DNA from: an uncultured beta proteobacterium
GTDB taxonomy: Bacteria; Pseudomonadota; Gammaproteobacteria; Burkholderiales; Burkholderiaceae_C
NCBI GenBank assembly: GCA_903928325.1
Contig: CAIYQF010000497.1
Span: forward strand, 1-10,479
Reading direction: 5' to 3'
Length of the DNA stretch: 10,479 nucleotides
Below the pieces are notes generated by a model. The model was not told the DNA's origin. It worked only from the letters and a program-made list of their open reading frames with translations, and did not search any database. A program made the translations under genes and the position numbers. Positions within the stretch are counted from its first letter, which is position 1. Every line of letters starts with the position of its first letter. Shown here piece after piece: positions 1-6,372 of this stretch.

Positions 1-193
1 TACGTGCACGTCAACTTAGGATTCTATGCGCGCCCTGCTAGCCAGACGCATACAAGCCGCAGAAGAATAAAAAGAACGACCGTGCTTTTTCAATTCTAAC
101 TGCCCTTGTCGCAGGCCTTGGCAGCCGAGCGACCGGTCTTGTAGCGGCGGCGACAGCCCCCGCCTCGGGCGCTTTGGCACAGCAATACGCGGC
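1..193. other. Stretch downstream of the propeller gene without a supported gene
   Basis: No reading frame here has a convincing start together with protein-like composition. The frame open on the minus strand from 387 to 16 is mostly an out-of-frame copy of the end of the propeller gene and is rich in Arg, Ser and Ala. A second minus frame ends at a TAG at 96-98 and finishes with a short Cys-, Arg- and Lys-rich tail, but it has no ATG of its own. The AT-richer part around 60-100 could hold the transcript end of the sulfatase-propeller pair. Confidence 0.5.
69..90 (-). terminator. Possible weak terminator-like inverted repeat
   Basis: The arms AAAAAG (69-74) and CTTTTT (85-90) are complementary, with a few further pairs inside after one mismatch and a small loop. 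On the minus strand the repeat lies about 100 bases after the propeller stop and ends in a T-rich run. The stem is mainly A-T, so as a rho-independent terminator it would be weak. The symmetry would allow it to act in both directions. Confidence 0.2.
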
Positions 194-1441
194 TCAGCGC
201 ACGAAAATCCGCGCCAGCCGCCCCATAGAACACCAATAGAAGTCGCGCTCCCAGCCCACGCTGGGAAACACCACGCCTTGGGTAATGCCGCCGCTGCGCA
301 CCCGGCCGCGCTCGCTGCCCGTCTCCACCTCAAGCACCACCACTTCTTCGCCCCAGTGGCGGTAGTCGTTGACCACCAGTTCGCCACTCTCTGGGTAAAG
401 AACCAAGTGGCTGGCCACGCCGAAGTCAGTTTTGATCCACAAGGGCACCAGCGTGTGGTCCGCGCCTAGGCGCCAGGCGCGCAAGACCTTGTTGGCCGAG
501 TCAAAGGCAACCACGATGCGCCGCTGCACATCCACCAGCGGCGGGTTGGTGATGCTGCCGCCGGGCAAACCGCTCACATCCAGGCTGGCATGGTCCCGCG
601 CGTCTGACAACGAGACACGCAGCAGCCGGTTGGCGCTGGGGCGCACGCCCGCGCCCAGCATATTGATGTGGTAGCGGTGCAAGCCGTTGTCCATGAACCA
701 GGCGTTTCGGCCGTCCAGCACGGGGTCCCAGCCATAGCTTTGGGCGGTGGCGCCTATGTAGTCCCACTGCCAATCGTGGTCCAGGCGCAGGGTTTGCGCG
801 GCATCGTCCCAGTGGTAGCGAAAAATGCTGCGCACGCCCACCACATAGAGGGTGTTGCCCATCGCGCTCAGGCGGGCGATGGATGGTTCGGGGCAGACCA
901 CCGGCGCGCAGGCTGGGCGCAGGGTCTCGGGGTGGATGACGCTCAGGCTGGCGGCGTGCGTGTCCGACAGGTTTTTGGCAACGATCAAGCCATTGTCCAA
1001 AATGACAAAGGAGTTGTAGGCCTGCGCAGCCGGCAGTTCCAGCGACGCTTTCAGGGCGCAAGCGCGGTCCAGGCGGTGCGCATAGCGGCCATACACCACA
1101 TAAATGTCGCTATTGCGGTGAATCGCCATGCCGCCAGGCCACATGGGGCCACCGGGCAGGCGGGGTGAGCTTTTGCGCATTTGCAGGCTGTGCGGGTCGA
1201 TCAACTCCACGCACGAGGTGGTGGCCAGGCCCAGCTGGGAGCGCAGCGCTGAATGGGTGAGCAAATACACCTCGCCCGGGTCGCCCAGCACCGTCATGGT
1301 GGACATCAGCGTGTTGCGCGTTACGCAGGCCAGCTTTTCGCCGGGCTGCAGGTTCAGTGCGGATGGGGCACGCGCGGCTTGCAGACGCTGCGGCCCACCG
1401 TCTTCGCCCGGCCACAGGCTGGGGTAGTAGCCGCCACTCAC
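194..1441 (-). CDS. Uncharacterised beta-propeller-like protein
   Basis: A 415-residue protein of unknown function. Stretches of beta-strand-like sequence recur through its length, each mixing hydrophobic strands with short turns rich in Gly, Asp and Asn (for example around 108-118, 145-155, 197-208, 308-325 and 364-372), as in PQQ- or SMP-30/YVTN-like propellers. I cannot assign a family or an active site. No signal peptide or membrane segment is visible, so it is probably cytoplasmic. I chose the GTG start at 1441 because it overlaps the TGA stop of the upstream sulfatase as GTGA, a usual sign of translational coupling. The frame stays open to an ATG at 1714, but that would overlap the sulfatase by 277 bases with poor composition. 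An internal ATG at 1306 (residue 46) is a second possible start, and no strong ribosome site is seen for either. Coupling implies a job linked to the sulfatase, perhaps sensing or processing its product; this is inference. Confidence 0.75.
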   Translation of the reverse strand: MSGGYYPSLWPGEDGGPQRLQAARAPSALNLQPGEKLACVTRNTLMSTMTVLGDPGEVYLLTHSALRSQLGLATTSCVELIDPHSLQMRKSSPRLPGGPMWPGGMAIHRNSDIYVVYGRYAHRLDRACALKASLELPAAQAYNSFVILDNGLIVAKNLSDTHAASLSVIHPETLRPACAPVVCPEPSIARLSAMGNTLYVVGVRSIFRYHWDDAAQTLRLDHDWQWDYIGATAQSYGWDPVLDGRNAWFMDNGLHRYHINMLGAGVRPSANRLLRVSLSDARDHASLDVSGLPGGSITNPPLVDVQRRIVVAFDSANKVLRAWRLGADHTLVPLWIKTDFGVASHLVLYPESGELVVNDYRHWGEEVVVLEVETGSERGRVRSGGITQGVVFPSVGWERDFYWCSMGRLARIFVR

Positions 1442-3225
1442 GTGCGTCGGCGGCGCACAAACCACCAGGCCAGCAAAGCCAGCAGACCGATCAGTATGGC
1501 AGCCGCTTGCTTGCCAAACACCGGTAACCAATAGCGCCAAATCGCATTGATAAACACCTGCCTTTGCGGCGTGTAGCCATCGGGCATGGGTAGCACTTGG
1601 TTGGTTTTTTCGTAGTGGGCGTAGTCCAGTTGCATGGCGGCAAACTCCTGCGCCAGCTTGGCGCCCAGGTCCTGGGTTTCGCCGGGGTCGGTGGACAGGT
1701 CGTACAAATGCCACAGGCCGTCACCCAAGGGCGGCATATTGCGCACCAGCTTAAGGCTTCCTTTGAATAGCGCCGCGTTGCCTGATAGTTCATAGCCCAG
1801 CGGCTGCTCGGGCCCGCGCACCGCCGCAACGCTGCCTTGCAGCAAGCCCAGCAAGCTGTGGCCGACCAGCGGTTCTACCGCCGCACCCTGGTAATTGGCG
1901 CCTGGCGCCTCAACGTGCGCCAGCTCCAGCAGGGTGGGCGCAATGTCGGTCACGTGGGTCAGAGCGCCTTGAACCGCTTTCCCCTCGCCTACGCCGGGAC
2001 CGGAGATAAACATCGGCGTGCGTATACCGCCCTCACCCGACCAAAATTTGTAGGTGTACAGGGGAGACGCAGACGCGCTGGCCCAGCCGGGACCGGGAAT
2101 GCCGTAGGTACCCTTGGCACCCAGGGTTTCGGTGTCTTGCTTGTAGTGGAACCACAGCCAGGGCTGGGCCTCGTGGTAGTCCGAACCCTCCGGTCCGTTG
2201 TCTGACAGGAAGACAAACACCGTGTTGTCGTACTGGCCAATCTGCTTGAGGTGGTCCACCAGGCGCCCCACGTGGAAGTCCATGGCCTCTGCCATGGCGG
2301 CGTAGACCTCCATCTGGCGCTCCATGTGCAGGCGCTCTTTCTCCGCCAGTGCATTCCAGTCACCGGTCGTAGACATGGTGGTCAGGGTGGTGCCTTGGGG
2401 CACGATGCCTAAGGCAATGGCGCGGGCCAGGCGCTGCTGGCGCAACGCAGTCCAACCTTCGCGGTAACGGCCCTTGTATTTGTCGACATAGGCCTTGGGC
2501 GCCTGCACGGGTACATGGTTGGCCTGAAAGCCCACATAGGCAAAAAACGGCTGCTGCTTGCGCAGGTCGGTGTCGATAAATCCGATGGTGCGGTCGACAA
2601 AATACTGCGAAGAATAATACTCAGCGGGCATGTTGGCCGTTTTACCGTCTTCATACCAATACACCTGAGGAAGGTGCGGCAGGTATTGCTTGACGGGCTC
2701 CCAGTTGTCCGAGCCGGTATCGCCCTGCACGATGGACTTGTCAAAACCGCGCCGGTTGGGCAGGTTGTAGGGCTCGGAGCCCACGTTCCATTTGCCCGCG
2801 ATGTAGGTGCGGTAGCCGCTGTCTTGTAATAGCGATGCCACCGTCACCACATTGGGTGCCAGGGACCCTTGATAGCCCGGTTTGCCCAGGTGCTCGGTAG
2901 GCATGGCCTCACGTAAATTGCCCACACCGTTGCGGTGGTTGTCCACGCCCGTCAGCAGCATGGAGCGCGTGGGCGAACAAGAGGCCGCCACGTGAAAGTT
3001 GGAAAACCGCATGCCGCGCTTGGCCAGCGCATCCAGGTGCGGGGTGTCGATCTCGCCGCCAAAGGCGCCCAGGTCGGTAAAACCCCAGTCGTCGGCCACC
3101 AACACGACGATGTTGGGCCGTTGGGCCGCACTTGCCACCACGGGGCTCGCCGCCATGGACCCAGCGCACGCCCCCCAGCCCAAAAGCAACGCAGCAGCAG
3201 CGGACATTTTTGAACTTCTCTTCAT
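1438..3225 (-). CDS. AtsA-type arylsulfatase, exported, with C-terminal membrane anchor
   Basis: Type I sulfatase of 595 residues that hydrolyses sulfate esters, close in motif pattern to Pseudomonas aeruginosa AtsA. Visible active-site residues are Asp45-Asp46 (VADDWG), Cys83 in CSPTR (the formylglycine precursor) with Arg87, Lys145, His237, Asp342-Asn343 (SDNG) and Lys393 before GEGGIRTP. The family's second residue after that Lys, the His of GKWHLG, is Asn147 here (GKWNVG). The N-terminus (residues 1-26) looks like a Sec signal peptide: basic start, hydrophobic core, small residues near SMA. Residues about 573-590 form a hydrophobic segment followed by RRRRT, which fits a tail anchor with the catalytic domain outside. 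AtsA itself lacks both, as I recall it. The ATG at 3225 is preferred over the in-frame ATG at 3276 because AAGGAG lies 7 bases upstream and the signal peptide starts there. The gene is divergent from the TetR gene and overlaps the propeller gene by 4 bases. Substrate unknown; the FGE at 5267-6328 would be needed for activity. Confidence 0.93.
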   Translation of the reverse strand: MKRSSKMSAAAALLLGWGACAGSMAASPVVASAAQRPNIVVLVADDWGFTDLGAFGGEIDTPHLDALAKRGMRFSNFHVAASCSPTRSMLLTGVDNHRNGVGNLREAMPTEHLGKPGYQGSLAPNVVTVASLLQDSGYRTYIAGKWNVGSEPYNLPNRRGFDKSIVQGDTGSDNWEPVKQYLPHLPQVYWYEDGKTANMPAEYYSSQYFVDRTIGFIDTDLRKQQPFFAYVGFQANHVPVQAPKAYVDKYKGRYREGWTALRQQRLARAIALGIVPQGTTLTTMSTTGDWNALAEKERLHMERQMEVYAAMAEAMDFHVGRLVDHLKQIGQYDNTVFVFLSDNGPEGSDYHEAQPWLWFHYKQDTETLGAKGTYGIPGPGWASASASPLYTYKFWSGEGGIRTPMFISGPGVGEGKAVQGALTHVTDIAPTLLELAHVEAPGANYQGAAVEPLVGHSLLGLLQGSVAAVRGPEQPLGYELSGNAALFKGSLKLVRNMPPLGDGLWHLYDLSTDPGETQDLGAKLAQEFAAMQLDYAHYEKTNQVLPMPDGYTPQRQVFINAIWRYWLPVFGKQAAAILIGLLALLAWWFVRRRRT

Positions 3226-3232
3226 CCCCAAA

Positions 3233-3238
3233 CTCCTT
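3233..3238 (-). promoter_or_regulatory. Strong Shine-Dalgarno site fixing the sulfatase start
   Basis: AAGGAG read on the minus strand, 7 bases before the ATG at 3225. It supports that start over the upstream in-frame ATG at 3276 and gives a protein beginning directly with a signal peptide. Confidence 0.8.
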
Positions 3239-3281
3239 CTTTGCGCGGCACAGGAAACCGTCCTTGCACAAACCATACACT

Positions 3282-3310
3282 ACTGTACTTTGGCCCAATG
3301 TAGCACGCAA
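3282..3310 (-). promoter_or_regulatory. Candidate sigma-70 promoter of the AtsA-type sulfatase
   Basis: On the minus strand TTGCGT (3305-3310) and TACAGT (3282-3287) are 17 bases apart, near the consensus -35/-10 spacing, and lie about 57 bases or more before the sulfatase ATG. The hexamers are imperfect matches. The other direction, toward the TetR gene, shows no equally good pair. Confidence 0.3.
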
Positions 3311-3340
3311 CCGGGGCGCCTACCGACCCGACTATCCATT

Positions 3341-3358
3341 GGGCGACAATTGTTGACC
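3341..3358. promoter_or_regulatory. Imperfect palindrome, candidate TetR operator
   Basis: The 18-base site has a perfect 8-base core, ACAATTGT (3346-3353), and outer matches that bring it to 7 of 9 pairs. It sits about 28 bases before the TetR start, in the shared divergent control region. TetR-family repressors usually bind such palindromes near their own promoter. That this one is bound by the neighbour is inferred from position only. Confidence 0.35.
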
Positions 3359-3386
3359 CGCCAACCCCACCATAAACACCCACGCA

Positions 3387-4004
3387 ATGGCCTATAAAAC
3401 ACCCAAGGAGCCGCAAACCGCACGCACTGCCGCCGCGCGCCTAACGCGCGACGCTTGGCTGGACGCAGCGTTCAAAGCCGCCGTAGAGCATGGCTTTGAC
3501 GGGGTGCGGGTGCTGGTGTTGGCCGACACGCTGGGGGTAACGCGTGGCAGCTTTTATTGGCATTTCAAAGACCATGCCGACCTGATTGCCGCGCTGCTGG
3601 AACGCTGGCGCGCCGGCGAGGCCGCGGGCAACCAACAGATGCAACAACCCGCCAGCAACAACCCCATTGAGGACCTGGAAATTTTGCTCGACGCCGCCCT
3701 GGCGCACGGTGGCGCGGACCTGGGCAATATGCGTTTTGAGTTGGCCTTGCGCGGCCTGGGTCGCCGAGACGCCGCAGTAGCCGCCATGCTGCTGGAGGTG
3801 GACCAGGCGCGCATGGCGCTGTTTGCAGGCAAATTTGCACGCATTGCTCCCGACGCCAAGACCGCCACCGACCTGGCGGCCCTGTTCTATCTGGCCATCG
3901 TGGGCAGCTTCCAAGCACTGAGTCGACCCCAAGCCGCCCACCCTACCAAGCAATACCTGCAAGACATCATTGGCCACTTTTTGGTAAAGCAGCAGGCCAA
4001 GTAA
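3387..4004 (+). CDS. TetR/AcrR family transcriptional regulator
   Basis: A 205-residue protein of normal TetR length. The N-terminal DNA-binding domain covers roughly residues 20-67, with the helix-turn-helix at about 41-62 and the characteristic GVTRGSFYWHF segment near 50-60. The remaining helical part (about 80-200) is the ligand-binding and dimer domain and is too variable to name an effector. The ATG at 3387 leaves a short basic N-terminal arm before the first helix. No Shine-Dalgarno site is visible upstream, so translation may be weak or from a nearly leaderless message. It is divergent from the AtsA-type sulfatase (161 bases between starts) and lies 112 bases before the binding-protein gene, so either or both may be targets. 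A sulfated compound or its product as inducer is a guess. Confidence 0.93.
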   Translation: MAYKTPKEPQTARTAAARLTRDAWLDAAFKAAVEHGFDGVRVLVLADTLGVTRGSFYWHFKDHADLIAALLERWRAGEAAGNQQMQQPASNNPIEDLEILLDAALAHGGADLGNMRFELALRGLGRRDAAVAAMLLEVDQARMALFAGKFARIAPDAKTATDLAALFYLAIVGSFQALSRPQAAHPTKQYLQDIIGHFLVKQQAK

Positions 4005-4016
4005 GCAGGCAAACGC

Positions 4017-4031
4017 GCCGCGCTAGGCGGC
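4017..4031 (+). terminator. Small GC hairpin after the TetR gene
   Basis: GCCGC and GCGGC (4017-4021 and 4027-4031) can pair around a 5-base loop, 12 bases after the TetR stop. No T-run follows, so it is at most a weak or factor-assisted terminator, or simply RNA structure between the regulator and the binding-protein gene. Confidence 0.2.
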
Positions 4032-4061
4032 CACTTTACCCATCCGATCTACTGGTTTTCC

Positions 4062-4092
4062 TTAGACTTTTCTCAGGCATCGCGAGTAAAAT
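4062..4092 (+). promoter_or_regulatory. Candidate promoter of the binding-protein gene
   Basis: TTAGAC (4062-4067) and TAAAAT (4087-4092), 19 bases apart, resemble a sigma-70 promoter with a long spacer. The region is clearly more AT-rich than its surroundings. A short inverted repeat, AGTAA-AA-TTACT (4085-4096), overlaps the -10 element and could be a regulator half-site pair. Both calls are from eye matching. Confidence 0.3.
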
Positions 4093-4103
4093 TACTTATC
4101 AAA

Positions 4104-4108
4104 AAGGA
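4104..4108 (+). promoter_or_regulatory. Shine-Dalgarno site of the binding-protein gene
   Basis: AAGGA lies 8 bases before the ATG at 4117 in an A-rich leader, which supports this start. Confidence 0.7.
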
Positions 4109-4116
4109 AATTTACT

Positions 4117-5229
4117 ATGGTCAACCTGACGCAGTGGTGCACCGCATTCTTGCTATCAGCCCTCGCTCACTTGGGCCAAGCACAAATCCTGATTGGACAA
4201 ACTGCGGGGTTCACCGGCCCGGTGGCCGCAGGCGTGAAAGAGACTGCCGATGGAGCAAAACTGTACCTTGACGCCATCAATGCCAAGGGCGGCATCTATG
4301 GGAAGACCATCGAACTGATCTCGCTGGACGACCAGTTCGACCCTAAGCTCGCGAGCGAAAACGCTCGCATCCTGATAGAGGACCGGGGTGTACTGGCCCT
4401 GTTTCTGACCCGTGGCACCCCCCACACGCAAGGCATACTTCCCCTTCTGGAGAAGCATGGCGTTACCTTAATTGGGCCGTCGACAGGTGCGATGGTGTTC
4501 CACCAACCCGTGAACAAGTATGTGTTCAACGTACGCGCCACGTACCAGCATGAGGCCGAAAAGGCGGTGGTACAGCTCCACGCCATGGGCATGTCGCGTA
4601 TCGGCCTGGTGTATGCAGACGACAGCTTTGGCGCCGACGGCGTACTGGGCGCGCAAAAAGGCTTCGTAGTCGCCAAACTCCAGCCCGTGGTGTTGGAAAA
4701 ATTCAACCGCGCCACACCTGACTTTGCGCCCATTGCGAGCAAGGTATTGCAGTCAAAAGCACAAGCTGTCATCATGCTGGCGTCTGGGCAGACGGTGGTC
4801 GACGGTATAGCGGCCTTTAGGGCGGTCGGTTCGGCCGCGCAGATCTTGACGTTGTCCAACAACGCGTCCAGCGGCTTTATCAAAAGTCTGGGGCAGCATG
4901 CACGCGGCGTCATAGTGACCCAGGTCTTTCCTAACGAGCGCTCACTTGCCTATTCCATGGTCAAAGATGCTCAGTACCTATTGAAGGCCCAAGGCGGCGG
5001 CGATCTCAGCCCCGCCATGTTGGAAGGCTTTTGCGCCGCCAAAGTCTTGGTTGAAGGTCTGCGCCGGGCCGGCGCCAAACCCACCCGCACTAAGTTACAA
5101 GCAGCCCTAGAAGGACTGCACAATTTTGATATCGGCGGTCTGGAAGTGAGCTATTCACCCGCGGATCACAGCGGGCTGGACTTTGCTGACCTGTCCATCG
5201 TCACTGCAGACGGAAAATTTCGGCGCTGA
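4117..5229 (+). CDS. ABC-type branched-chain amino acid-like (LivK-type) periplasmic binding protein, orphan
   Basis: A 370-residue periplasmic type I binding protein of the Peripla_BP_6/LivK kind, which captures a small ligand for an ABC importer. Residues 1-22 form a Sec signal peptide, with likely cleavage after GQA (Ala22). The mature protein begins with the family's IGQTAGFTGP strand, followed by the AINAKGGIYGKTIEL segment (about 54-68), LISLDDQFDP (about 68-77), the first-lobe IGPSTGA turn, the second-lobe GLVYADDSFGADG region and a C-terminal ADGKF-type end, all typical of the fold. The start is backed by AAGGA 8 bases upstream. No permease or ATPase gene lies beside it, so it must serve a distant transporter or act as a sensor partner. 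The ligand cannot be read from the sequence: LivK relatives bind amino acids, aromatic acids, amides and other organic anions. It ends 37 bases from the end of the convergent FGE gene. Confidence 0.92.
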   Translation: MVNLTQWCTAFLLSALAHLGQAQILIGQTAGFTGPVAAGVKETADGAKLYLDAINAKGGIYGKTIELISLDDQFDPKLASENARILIEDRGVLALFLTRGTPHTQGILPLLEKHGVTLIGPSTGAMVFHQPVNKYVFNVRATYQHEAEKAVVQLHAMGMSRIGLVYADDSFGADGVLGAQKGFVVAKLQPVVLEKFNRATPDFAPIASKVLQSKAQAVIMLASGQTVVDGIAAFRAVGSAAQILTLSNNASSGFIKSLGQHARGVIVTQVFPNERSLAYSMVKDAQYLLKAQGGGDLSPAMLEGFCAAKVLVEGLRRAGAKPTRTKLQAALEGLHNFDIGGLEVSYSPADHSGLDFADLSIVTADGKFRR

Positions 5230-5266
5230 GCCCAGGCGAACCGGCCAGACGCCGCCCCTGCCGCAG

Positions 5267-6328
5267 TCAAGGACTTGGGGCAATCCGCGCGGTTCGAAAA
5301 CCAACGTGGCTGACCGCCAAGTCGTCTTCCTGCCCCTGGCGTGCGCCCGCCCGGTAGCGCATGCAATAGTTGGGCGCACACAAGAACGAGCCACCTTTAA
5401 TCACATGTTGCCCCATCTTGGCACTGGGCGACGGCCGGACGCTGCCCGGTCCGGGGTCTTGCGCGCTTTGGCTGACCAGCACGGCATGGTTGGGGGTGTA
5501 GGCGTCGCGTGTGAGTTCCCAGGCGTTGCCAATCATGTCAAACAGACCCAGCGCATTGGGCGCAAAGCAGCCCACGGGCGCCAGGCCGACAAAGCCATCC
5601 TGTGCTGAGTTGGCTACCGGAAACAGTCCTTGCCAGGTGTTGGCCTGGGCTGGCTGTTCGTGGTCCGGCAGCGCCTGGTTTTTCGCGCCGCGCGCCGCCC
5701 ACTCCCACTGCGCCTCGGACGGCAGCATGGAGCCCTTCCAGCGGGCATAGGCTTGGGCATCTTCGATGGTGACGTTAACCACCGCAAAAGCGCCTCTGCC
5801 CGCGATCGTTGTGGCGGGCCCGCCGGGGTGGCGCCAATCCGCGCCTGGCACGTAGCGCCACCACTGCGTAGGGTTGCCCTGGCCCGAGACACTGGTCGGG
5901 CTGATGAACACCACGGCGCCGGGCAGGCGCATATCGGCGGGCAAGTCGGGGTGTGCTTTGGCATCCACCGGGCGCTCTGCCACCGTGGTGTAGGCCGTTG
6001 CTTGTACGAACGCGGAAAATTCGTCGTTGGTGACCTCGGTGCGGTCCAGCCAAAAGCCATCGACGGCGATCTGGCGTATGGGCGCCTCCTCCTGGTAGAC
6101 CGTGTCGCCCAGGGCCAAAATGCCGCCGGGCACCCAAACCATGCCAGTGTGCGGCGCCCCAGCAGGCAGCGCGGGCAACGCGCAGACCATAGGCTCGTGG
6201 TGCTGGTGTTGCTCGCTGCGCTGGGCCGACCACAGTAGCCAGGCACACACGGCCACTACCAACAATGCAGCCAAGGCTAGCAGGCGGCGGGTTCGGGTGG
6301 CAACAAATGGTTTATTCATGCGGCGCAT
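5267..6328 (-). CDS. Formylglycine-generating enzyme (SUMF1 family), exported or membrane-anchored
   Basis: A 353-residue FGE-sulfatase (PF03781) protein that oxidises the Cys of the CxPxR motif in type I sulfatases to formylglycine, using oxygen and copper. The domain spans about residues 62-349. It includes WVPGG (65-69), the FWLDRTEVTNDEF region (92-104), LPSEAQWEWAARG (202-214), GLFDMIGNAWELTRD (261-275) and GGSFLCAPNYCMRYR (312-326). The two catalytic cysteines of true FGEs are present as Cys317 and Cys322, which separates it from the many SUMF1-fold proteins that lack them. The N-terminus has basic residues (RTRR, 12-15) and a hydrophobic segment at about 16-34, so the enzyme is probably anchored in the inner membrane facing the periplasm. 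The ATG at 6328 has a weak AGGTG 11 bases upstream; the ATG at 6319 is an alternative that removes three residues. It lies 44 bases after the sulfatase gene and is probably last in its transcript. Confidence 0.93.
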   Translation of the reverse strand: MRRMNKPFVATRTRRLLALAALLVVAVCAWLLWSAQRSEQHQHHEPMVCALPALPAGAPHTGMVWVPGGILALGDTVYQEEAPIRQIAVDGFWLDRTEVTNDEFSAFVQATAYTTVAERPVDAKAHPDLPADMRLPGAVVFISPTSVSGQGNPTQWWRYVPGADWRHPGGPATTIAGRGAFAVVNVTIEDAQAYARWKGSMLPSEAQWEWAARGAKNQALPDHEQPAQANTWQGLFPVANSAQDGFVGLAPVGCFAPNALGLFDMIGNAWELTRDAYTPNHAVLVSQSAQDPGPGSVRPSPSAKMGQHVIKGGSFLCAPNYCMRYRAGARQGQEDDLAVSHVGFRTARIAPSP

Positions 6329-6372
6329 CGGTGCGGTGGCACCTGCAAAAGCTTGTCGAGAGCAAGCGGGCC

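Noticed and set aside
96..226. Short minus-strand frame ending in a Cys/Arg/Lys-rich tail (ends KACDKGS)
   Set aside because: The tail looks somewhat protein-like, but the frame has no ATG or ribosome site and begins inside the propeller gene, so I could not support a gene.
16..387. 123-residue minus-strand frame at the left edge
   Set aside because: More than half overlaps the propeller gene in another frame, and the rest has no domain-like sequence.
1442..1714. Upstream extension of the propeller gene to the ATG at 1714
   Set aside because: This would overlap the sulfatase for about 277 bases and adds a low-quality Arg-, Ala- and His-rich stretch. The GTG that overlaps the sulfatase stop explains the start better.
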